DNA of 6,298 nucleotides. Source: CAZCDM01 sp964497475. Its GTDB lineage: Bacteria; Planctomycetota; Phycisphaerae; SM23-33. The notes below the pieces were generated by a model. It worked only from the letters and a program-made list of their open reading frames with translations, was not told the DNA's origin and did no database searches. The position numbers and the translations under genes are program-made. The stretch is from contig CAZCDM010000139.1 in the NCBI GenBank assembly GCA_964497475.1, positions 1 to 6,298 on the forward strand, in the 5' to 3' direction. Shown in pieces: positions 1 through 4,930 of this stretch; positions within the stretch are counted from its first letter, which is position 1; every line of letters starts with the position of its first letter.

Positions 1-52
1 TTACTATAGCAGTCCGGCGCGGTGAAGCAAGACGCCGGGTGAATTTCCACAT
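1..52 (-). CDS. Possible N-terminus of a minus-strand gene leaving the window
   Basis: An ATG at 52-50 on the minus strand opens a frame that stays open to the window edge and reads MWKFTRRLASPRRTAIV. The ATG lies 3 nt after the TGA stop of the preceding ORF (58-56). A GGTGA stretch overlapping that stop could serve as a ribosome binding site, so the two may be translationally coupled. The peptide is basic (KFTRR, PRR) and turns hydrophobic at its end, as a membrane or exported protein might, but 17 residues are too few to assign a family. The start is an inference from spacing; the frame could also be fortuitous. Confidence 0.3.
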   Translation of the reverse strand, partial: MWKFTRRLASPRRTAIV

Positions 53-55
53 TCG

Positions 56-271
56 TCACCACATTGAGAGAAGCTCGGCCAGAGACTGCTCGTAATAGGG
101 CGTGCGGACGGGGCCTTGCAGCAGGGCCCGGCCTGGGGTCAGGTCGATTGTTCGCAGGGCGATCGAGCCCTGCCGATGCTCGTGGTGGACGTCGAGCCAG
201 GCGGCGGTCAGGCGGTCGTCCTCTGCCGCGAAAATGAGTTTCCGGTGGAACGCGGTTTCATCGAAGCTCAA
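56..271 (-). CDS. Short unidentified ORF, probably the 3' part of a larger gene
   Basis: This 71-residue frame begins at a TTG (271-269) with no convincing ribosome binding site. It is open further upstream to a TAA at 334-332, which adds about 20 codons without an ATG. The peptide looks like real protein: alternating hydrophobic stretches (LIFAAEDDRLTAAWLDVHHE, then SIALRTIDL) suggest beta-strands, and it ends in an acidic helix-like LAELLSMW. The missing good start suggests it is the C-terminal remnant of a beta-rich protein or an N-terminally decayed gene. It lies in the same frame as the upstream FAD oxidoreductase, separated from it by two stops (409-407 and 334-332). It is followed after 3 nt by another possible start. 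I do not recognise the family, and a spurious ORF is possible. Confidence 0.35.
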   Translation of the reverse strand: MSFDETAFHRKLIFAAEDDRLTAAWLDVHHEHRQGSIALRTIDLTPGRALLQGPVRTPYYEQSLAELLSMW

Positions 272-406
272 CGAGAGAGGCTGGGAATCATTAAAAGGTA
301 GAAAAAAATACGGGGAGAAATGTGGCTCTCGTTAGCCTGGATCATGCAATCGGTTGGGCTGGTTGGCCGCCTTTTTCAGCGAAGCCAGTGGATTTGCTCC
401 CCGCCA

Positions 407-1705
407 TCACAGAGCGTTTGCGGCCGCTTCTCCCAGAGCGATCATGGTTCGGGAGAGTCGGCAGCTCGAAGCGGCCAGGGCGCTGAAGCTTGCTCCGCGG
501 CAGGCGACCAGCAAGTTATCCATTTCTTTCGGCTGCAAGCATCGCAGTGGGATACCGTAGGGGGCGTCGAGTTCACTGCATCCGCCGCCATGGCCATGGG
601 TATCCAGTGCGTGGTCGGCCAGGGCAATGATATCCCTGTGCGTCTGCTTGTTCCTGCCTGCTCGGACGTCGTGTTCGGTGAGGACATAGCGTCCCGCAAG
701 CCGGTACGACTCGCGAATGCCAGGAAGCGGGAAGATCATCTTCATTCGATAGCGCTGAAACTCTTCAAAGATGCTTTGGCAATGGCGCCAGTGGGCCTTG
801 ACCCGTCGTGTACACTCCTCCATCAGAACGTTCCGCGATTTCGATAATGCTTCATGGCCGTCCATGGTGGGTAGCATATTCACATTGAAATCGCCACAGG
901 GGTACTGATTAAAACAGGCTACCGGATAGTTTTCTCGCCACCAGCAGTCCTTGGGTATTTCCTCTGGAATCTCCTCTATTTCGGCAGGGCGGGTGGGGGT
1001 GATTCTGTACAGCAGAGTCATGCCATTGAGCTGATTCTCAGCGGTTTGAGGTGCTGAGGGTTCCTGGTAGACTTCGAACGACTCGTGGCCTGTGGTTACC
1101 TCACACCCGGCCGCACGGGCGAGGCATATATCTCCTGTTGCGTCAATAAACCAAGAGGCGTGAATGTGCTGCCCGTCCTCCAGCACAAGTGCTTTGATCT
1201 TGCCGTCGGCATGATCGACATCGACCACACGCGTTCCGCAACGGATCTCGCAGTGTCCCGTTTCCTCAAGCATGTCACGGATGACGGTTTCATAGGCCGC
1301 GGGTTCAAACACCACACCATGCCAGTTCTCTTTCTTAAATTGTTGCGGATCGGGCGCCTGCATCATGCCATGCCGCTGCAGTGTATTTTCATAGCTCATG
1401 GCCGGATCAATGAGGCTCTCGCCCCCGGGAAACATCGGCTCGCCCGGAACCGTTATGGAGCAATGACGTGCCATGGTATATATACCGACGGCGTTTGGGA
1501 TTTGAGTAAGCCGATCGTGTATTTCCCGGGGCAATTCGCTGGAGCAGACCCCTGGCTCCCAGGTGTTGACCCCCGCCCAGGCGGTCGTACCACCGATGCG
1601 GGTATGGGCCTCCAGCAGCAAGGTCCGCATGCCTGCGCGGCCGGCCGTAATGGCAGCGCCAATACCGCCGCTGCCCGCTCCTGCTATGACAAGATCATAT
1701 CTCAT
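407..1705 (-). CDS. FAD-dependent oxidoreductase, FAD_oxidored-like family
   Basis: The 432-residue protein begins with a Rossmann dinucleotide-binding fold: MRYDLVIAGAGSGGIGAA (GxGxxG at about residues 9-14), then an acidic residue closing strand 2 (E32) that should bind the FAD ribose. It continues with IGGTTAWAG (37-45), the IDATGD segment (187-192) that contacts FAD in this superfamily, and GIRESYRLAGRY (329-340) near the C-terminal FAD site. This pattern fits the PF12831-like oxidoreductases common in Planctomycetes and Lentisphaerae; most have no known substrate. No signal peptide is seen, so it is probably cytoplasmic. The ATG at 1705 has no clear Shine-Dalgarno but sits exactly before the Rossmann strand. 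It is the third gene of the SDR-IclR-FAD series, 56 nt after the regulator. Two oddities: the protein ends right after the GEAAANAL helix, where I recall relatives running some 25 residues further, and its codons are less GC-rich than those of neighbouring genes. Confidence 0.9.
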   Translation of the reverse strand: MRYDLVIAGAGSGGIGAAITAGRAGMRTLLLEAHTRIGGTTAWAGVNTWEPGVCSSELPREIHDRLTQIPNAVGIYTMARHCSITVPGEPMFPGGESLIDPAMSYENTLQRHGMMQAPDPQQFKKENWHGVVFEPAAYETVIRDMLEETGHCEIRCGTRVVDVDHADGKIKALVLEDGQHIHASWFIDATGDICLARAAGCEVTTGHESFEVYQEPSAPQTAENQLNGMTLLYRITPTRPAEIEEIPEEIPKDCWWRENYPVACFNQYPCGDFNVNMLPTMDGHEALSKSRNVLMEECTRRVKAHWRHCQSIFEEFQRYRMKMIFPLPGIRESYRLAGRYVLTEHDVRAGRNKQTHRDIIALADHALDTHGHGGGCSELDAPYGIPLRCLQPKEMDNLLVACRGASFSALAASSCRLSRTMIALGEAAANAL

Positions 1706-1761
1706 ACGGCGATCAATTCTGTCAAAGGGGTTGGGATGCCACGTTCGAAAGGTTGGTTGCG

Positions 1762-2595
1762 TTATTGGGAATCTTCATGATTGACCGTGGAGATATCCAG
1801 CGGGCCGGTATGGCCGAGTCGGTTGCTAATGGTAGCGGCGGCGTGGCAGAGCGAATCGGCCACGGACGCAAAACGATTCTGCGAAAACCGCACTGCCGGG
1901 CCCGTCACCCAGACCGCCGCGACAGGCAGGGCGGCGTGATTGAAGATTGGTGCGGCCAGGCAGTGAATGGATTCGACCTCTTCCCCGAGATCGGTCGCCC
2001 AGCCTCGCTGGCGGACCTCGGCGAGGGCTTCCCGCAGCGCTGCCTTACGCGTAATGGTCCGTTCCGTATGGCGGACGCAGCGGATGTCGCGGAGAATCTG
2101 CTCGCGGCGATCGTCGGGCAGGAAGGCGAGAATCGCCTTGGCCGGGGCTGCTGTATGCAGTGGGAACCGATGGCCGATTTCCACGGAGACCTTGACCGGG
2201 TGACTGGCCAGGACCTGGTCGATCACCACACCCTCTCGCCCGATGAGCTGGCCGAGCAGAACCGTCTCGCCCAGTTCGTCCCGCAGCGAGGCCATGACGT
2301 CTTGCGAGGCATCGAGGACGCCGACGGCCCCCGTGCCGGAATACCCCAGGGCCAGCAGCTTCCCGCTGAGGCGGTAGCGTGCAGCCGGCTCGTCCCGCAG
2401 CAGATAGCCCAGTTCGTGCAGCGTGGTGAGAATACGGAAGACGCTGTTTTTGGGCAGTTCGAGAGCGGCGGTCACTTCGCTCACACCGGCTCCGGCCGGA
2501 TGTCGGGCGAGCCATTCCAGCACACGCATGGCGCGGTCGAGGCTGGGAATGTGGTAGCGTCTCGTGGCGTTGGATGGGTTGGGTTTGGTGGTCAT
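1762..2595 (-). CDS. IclR-family transcriptional regulator
   Basis: This 277-residue protein has the two-domain IclR layout. Residues 15-80 form the winged helix-turn-helix: SLDRAMRVLEWLA, the recognition-helix region LPKNSVFRILTTLHELGYL, and the wing RYRLSGKLLALG. Residues 95-260 are the GAF-like effector-binding domain, recognisable by GHRFPLHTAAPAKAILAFLP (141-160) and by WATDLGEEVESIHCLAAPIF (199-218). IclR proteins bind a small metabolite and usually control a nearby catabolic operon, as repressor or activator. I chose the ATG at 2595 because GGAG lies 4 nt before it and the HTH follows directly. The open frame upstream to 3045 lies over the SDR gene and is a shadow. It lies 14 nt after the SDR stop and precedes the FAD gene, so it is probably co-transcribed and autoregulated. 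The usual TAxGKA reads TAAPAKA here, a possible effector-specificity change. The ligand cannot be predicted. Confidence 0.95.
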   Translation of the reverse strand: MTTKPNPSNATRRYHIPSLDRAMRVLEWLARHPAGAGVSEVTAALELPKNSVFRILTTLHELGYLLRDEPAARYRLSGKLLALGYSGTGAVGVLDASQDVMASLRDELGETVLLGQLIGREGVVIDQVLASHPVKVSVEIGHRFPLHTAAPAKAILAFLPDDRREQILRDIRCVRHTERTITRKAALREALAEVRQRGWATDLGEEVESIHCLAAPIFNHAALPVAAVWVTGPAVRFSQNRFASVADSLCHAAATISNRLGHTGPLDISTVNHEDSQ

Positions 2596-2599
2596 GGTA

Positions 2600-2603
2600 C
2601 TCC
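2600..2603 (-). promoter_or_regulatory. Ribosome binding site of the IclR gene
   Basis: GGAG on the minus strand sits 4 nt before the ATG at 2595-2593, inside the 14-nt gap after the SDR stop codon. It decides the start of the regulator against the longer open frame that runs into the SDR gene. The short distance suggests translational coupling between the two genes. Confidence 0.6.
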
Positions 2604-2609
2604 GGGGGG

Positions 2610-3335
2610 TCAATGCATGAGCATCCCGCCGCTGACGTCGACACACGCGCCGGTGATGTACCCAGCCCGCGGCGAGCAGAGAAACGTCGCGACGTCTGCG
2701 ACCTCGGCCGGTTCGGCGATGCGCCCCATCGGGATACGCTTGAGATAGGTTTCGCGTCGGTCGGCCAGGGCGTCGGCGGCCATGGGCGTTTCCATCATGC
2801 CGGGGGCGAGCGCATTGACGCGGATGTGATCGGCGGCGACTTCTCGAGCCAGCGAGCGGGTGAAGTTGACCAGGGCAGCCTTGGCGGCGGCGTAGTGGGC
2901 GTGTCCGCTGGTGGCCCCGCCAAAGGCGGCCTGGCTGACGACGTGGACGATTGCGCCGCGACGTCCATCGGCTTGGCAGCTGCGCACGAAGTCGCGGCTG
3001 AGCACAAAGGCCGACGTCAGGTTGATCTGTATCGTGCGCTGCCATTCATCGAGGCTCATCTCCGCGACAAACCGCGTCGGCCAGACGGCAGCACACTGCA
3101 CCAGCAGGTCGATCGGGCCGATGGCCTGGGTGGCCTGGGCGTGAAGCTGTTCGGTCGCCGTGGCGTCTGACAGATCGCAGGGGATGAACGCATCGCCGAG
3201 CAAATCGGTTGGCGCCTGTCGATTGGTAGCGACTACGTTGGCTCCTTCGGCCTGGAGGGCTTCGACGACGGCCCGGCCGAGGCCACCCGTCGCCCCCGTG
3301 ACCAAAGCTGCGTTGTCCTTGAGTTCAAGATCCAT
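2610..3335 (-). CDS. Short-chain dehydrogenase/reductase (classical SDR, FabG-like)
   Basis: The 241-residue protein matches a classical SDR, an NAD(P)H-dependent oxidoreductase of hydroxyl/keto groups. The cofactor motif is TGATGGLG (13-20, TGxxxGxG). D54 in CDLSD should contact the adenine ring. The catalytic residues are N105, S134 (HVVSQAA), Y148 and K152 (YAAAK). PG (178-179) follows the sixth strand, and the C-terminal GYITGACVDVSGG is typical. R39 rather than an acidic residue at the end of strand 2 suggests NADP(H) preference. The usual NNAG motif is replaced by QCAA (80-83), which is unusual. The ATG at 3335 is preceded by GGAAAGGA at 7-nt spacing and leads straight into the first strand; the open frame to 3512 lacks SDR features. 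It appears to be the first intact gene of an SDR-IclR-FAD operon and may oxidise a sugar or polyol, but the substrate is not determinable. Confidence 0.95.
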   Translation of the reverse strand: MDLELKDNAALVTGATGGLGRAVVEALQAEGANVVATNRQAPTDLLGDAFIPCDLSDATATEQLHAQATQAIGPIDLLVQCAAVWPTRFVAEMSLDEWQRTIQINLTSAFVLSRDFVRSCQADGRRGAIVHVVSQAAFGGATSGHAHYAAAKAALVNFTRSLAREVAADHIRVNALAPGMMETPMAADALADRRETYLKRIPMGRIAEPAEVADVATFLCSPRAGYITGACVDVSGGMLMH

Positions 3336-3342
3336 CGGTCTG

Positions 3343-3350
3343 TCCTTTCC
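3343..3350 (-). promoter_or_regulatory. Ribosome binding site of the SDR gene
   Basis: GGAAAGGA on the minus strand lies 7 nt upstream of the ATG at 3335-3333. It supports that start against in-frame upstream starts up to 3512. It lies within the last codons of the putative truncated minus-strand gene, whose TGA falls at 3327-3325 inside the SDR coding region, a typical coupled-gene arrangement. Confidence 0.65.
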
Positions 3351-3357
3351 TGCTCTC

Positions 3358-3382
3358 GATTGCATCGAGAAACATTGCAATC
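3358..3382. repeat. 25-bp inverted repeat upstream of the SDR operon, candidate operator
   Basis: GATTGCA (3358-3364) and TGCAATC (3376-3382) form perfect 7-bp inverted arms separated by 11 bp. The right arm lies within the 8-bp palindrome ATTGCAAT (3374-3381). The site starts 23 bp upstream of the SDR start codon, where a regulator of the operon could act. The arm centres are 18 bp apart, too far for one helical turn and short of two. The IclR protein encoded two genes along is the natural candidate ligand, but that is inference. The same bases also code for RIAMFLDAIE in the putative gene remnant, so the symmetry may be accidental. Confidence 0.35.
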
Positions 3383-3483
3383 CGCTGCTGACTATACGTC
3401 TGGTCGCCTTGCGGCTCCAGCCAGTTATGCTGTCGCGCGTCGAAGCATACGTCGCCGATTCTCTGCCATGCCGCCCAGGCGGT

Positions 3484-3503
3484 CCCACGAAGTCCCGCGT
3501 GGG
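3484..3503. repeat. Short inverted repeat near the junction upstream of the glycosidase-like gene
   Basis: CCCACG (3484-3489) and CGTGGG (3498-3503) are perfect 6-bp inverted arms around an 8-nt loop. Just left of them is another small palindrome, CCGCC-CA-GGCGG (3471-3482). Together they form a cluster of GC-rich dyads 24-56 bp before the annotated start of the plus-strand gene. They could be a hairpin, an operator, or a mark of the rearrangement suspected here. Such short GC-rich dyads are common by chance in DNA of this composition. Confidence 0.25.
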
Positions 3504-3526
3504 GCTGGGCACTGACGGCCAACGGC

Positions 3527-4924
3527 GTGGAGTTCATCGCCTGGTACCGCATGACCGACTCCATGCCCCAGGGCGGCGGGGGCGGGTACGACCGCAATGG
3601 CATTACGACCGACTACCCCGTGCCGCAGCCTCGCATGGCGGTGGTGGCCTATAATACCATCGCCGGCTACCCGACCGTCATGCCCGACGGCGATGTGGTC
3701 CGGCTGTACTTCCGCGGGATGAATCTTGCTGAAAATCAAGCCGACTCCCACGCTTGGACCTGCTACGCCGAAAGCTACGATGGCGGCAGAACCTTCACCC
3801 GCCCCAACGTCGGCCTGCACGAGATGCACGGCTCGAAGGAGAACAATATCCTGCTGACCGGCGAGGAGGGCACGCATGCCTTTGCGCCGTTCATCGACAC
3901 CCGCCCGGGCGTGCCGCCCGAGGAGCGATACAAGGCCCTGGGCAATACGCGAGAGCCGGGCGGAAAGCACTGGACTCTCCTGGCATTCGTCTCGGCTGAT
4001 GGAATTCACTGGCGGAGGATGGCCGATGAGCCCGTCCTGACCAAGGGGGCATTTGACAGTCATAATGTAGTGTTCTGGTCGCCGACGGAGGGCAAGTACC
4101 TCTACTTTTACCGCACCTGGTCGCAGGCCAAAGACCCCACGCAATACGCGGGGGTTCGCACAGTCAGCCGGGCCGAGAGCGACGACTTCCTCCACTGGTC
4201 CGACCCGGTGGAGATGGACTTCAACGATGCGCCGATCGAGGAACTGTACACCAGTGCGACGCACCCCTACAGCCGGGCGCCGCACCTGCTGATCGCCCTG
4301 CCCAAACGGTTCAACCCGGGGCGAAAAACGCTCACCGACGAGGAAGTCGAGCGGTTTGACGTGATCCCGAAGTACGCCGGTGACGTCTCCGACGGCGTCT
4401 TCATGACCAGCCGCGACGGCCGACGGTACGACCGGACGTTCATGGAGGCGTTCTTGCGCCCCGGGCTGGACCGGGCCAACTGGGTCAGCCGGACGAACAT
4501 GTCCGCCTGGGGTCATGTGCAGACCGGCCCGGACGAGCTGTCGCTGTACTTCCAGCACCGCTACACACAGCCGGGCCATTACCTCGCGCGGTACACGCTT
4601 CGGCTGGACGGCTTTGCAAGCGTCCGCGCCCCCTGGGCCGGCGGGGAACTCATCACCCCGCCGCTGACCTTCACCGGGTCGCGCCTGGTGCTGAATGCAT
4701 CGACCAGCGGGGCCGGCAGCATCCGCGTGGAACTCCAGCAGCCCGATGGCAGGCCGATTGACGGGTTCACGCTGGCCGACTGCCCGGAGTGCTTCGGCGA
4801 CTGCATCGAGCTGCCCGTCCGCTGGGGCGAAAATGCCGAACTCGGCAAGCTCGCGGGCAAGCCAGTCCGGCTGCGATTCGCGATGCGCGATGCCGACCTG
4901 TATGGGCTTCGCTTCGCGGAGTAA
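3527..4924 (+). CDS. Beta-propeller glycosidase-like protein (GH43/GH32/sialidase-like fold), N-terminally truncated
   Basis: From the GTG at 3527 the protein has 465 residues. Residues 47-370 carry repeated propeller-blade signatures of the S-x-D-G-x-x-[FWY] kind: ESYDGGRTF (82-90), VSADGIHW (155-162), ESDDFLHW (217-224) and TSRDGRRY (294-301). Conserved-looking segments include GYPTVMPDGD, GSKENNILL, THAFAPFIDTRPG, YKALG and TKGAFDSHNVVFW. Residues 375-465 form a C-terminal beta-sandwich (GSRLVLNASTSGAGSIRVEL, GRPIDGFTLADC, RLRFAMRDADLYGLRF). From memory, this architecture is abundant in Planctomycetes and Verrucomicrobia and usually annotated as glycosyl hydrolase or hypothetical protein; the reaction is unproven. 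Relatives usually have a signal peptide and an LFVDDxLI-like motif at the N-terminus, and both are missing here. The frame is open upstream to 3392 with good codon bias back to about 3475 but no ATG/GTG/TTG before 3527, and no ribosome binding site. The true start may be lost. The gene converges on the MFS gene with a 6-nt gap. Confidence 0.85.
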   Translation: MEFIAWYRMTDSMPQGGGGGYDRNGITTDYPVPQPRMAVVAYNTIAGYPTVMPDGDVVRLYFRGMNLAENQADSHAWTCYAESYDGGRTFTRPNVGLHEMHGSKENNILLTGEEGTHAFAPFIDTRPGVPPEERYKALGNTREPGGKHWTLLAFVSADGIHWRRMADEPVLTKGAFDSHNVVFWSPTEGKYLYFYRTWSQAKDPTQYAGVRTVSRAESDDFLHWSDPVEMDFNDAPIEELYTSATHPYSRAPHLLIALPKRFNPGRKTLTDEEVERFDVIPKYAGDVSDGVFMTSRDGRRYDRTFMEAFLRPGLDRANWVSRTNMSAWGHVQTGPDELSLYFQHRYTQPGHYLARYTLRLDGFASVRAPWAGGELITPPLTFTGSRLVLNASTSGAGSIRVELQQPDGRPIDGFTLADCPECFGDCIELPVRWGENAELGKLAGKPVRLRFAMRDADLYGLRFAE

Positions 4925-4930
4925 CGAACC

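Larger units (their letters stand above)
3325..3490 (-). pseudogene. Probable 3' remnant of a minus-strand gene upstream of the SDR
   Basis: On the minus strand a frame ending in TGA at 3327-3325 overlaps the SDR start by 11 nt (ATGGATCTTGA). Its last 50 or so codons read like the C-terminal end of a soluble protein: AWQRIGDVCFDARQHNWLEP, then DQTYSQQRIAMFLDAIESRK, an aromatic-rich stretch followed by an amphipathic helix and a basic tail. The frame stays open to an ATG at 3603-3601. Beyond about 3490, however, it lies antisense to well-biased glycosidase codons and becomes proline-rich and unconvincing, so I place the limit near 3490. I read this as the tail of the gene that used to precede the SDR in the operon, its body lost. 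I do not recognise the family. The alternative is that it is fortuitous leader DNA carrying the operon promoter. Confidence 0.4.

Noticed and set aside
302..338. Rho-independent terminator after the FAD gene (minus strand, GGCT/AGCC stem and a run of seven T)
   Set aside because: The stem has only 4 bp, and about 15 nt separate it from the T run, so it does not form a standard terminator.
1697..1725. TTGACA-like -35 box before the FAD gene (1725-1720, minus)
   Set aside because: A 17-nt spacer would place the -10 box inside the coding region (AGATAT, a poor match), so a separate promoter is not supported.
1753..2748. 331-residue plus-strand open frame across the IclR gene and the SDR 3' end
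   Set aside because: It is low in recognisable motifs and lies antisense to two clear genes; its length is explained by GC-rich codon bias.
2596..3045. N-terminal extension of the IclR frame by 150 residues
   Set aside because: The extension is an arginine- and proline-rich out-of-frame reading of the SDR gene; the HTH domain and a GGAG site mark the start at 2595.
3409..3431. Plus-strand promoter TTGCGG / TATGCT for the glycosidase-like gene
   Set aside because: The spacer is only 11 bp, far too short for a sigma-70 promoter.
3336..3512. N-terminal extension of the SDR frame by 59 residues
   Set aside because: The added residues have no SDR character, and a good ribosome binding site precedes the ATG at 3335, which leads directly into the Rossmann strand.
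3571..3586. G-rich run that might form a G-quadruplex
   Set aside because: There are only three runs of three or more G, so at best a weak two-layer structure; it is explained by five glycine codons.
3425..4579. 384-residue open frame on the minus strand across the glycosidase-like gene
   Set aside because: It is antisense to a well-supported propeller protein and rich in Val, Gly, His and Arg, the usual look of a shadow frame in GC-rich DNA.
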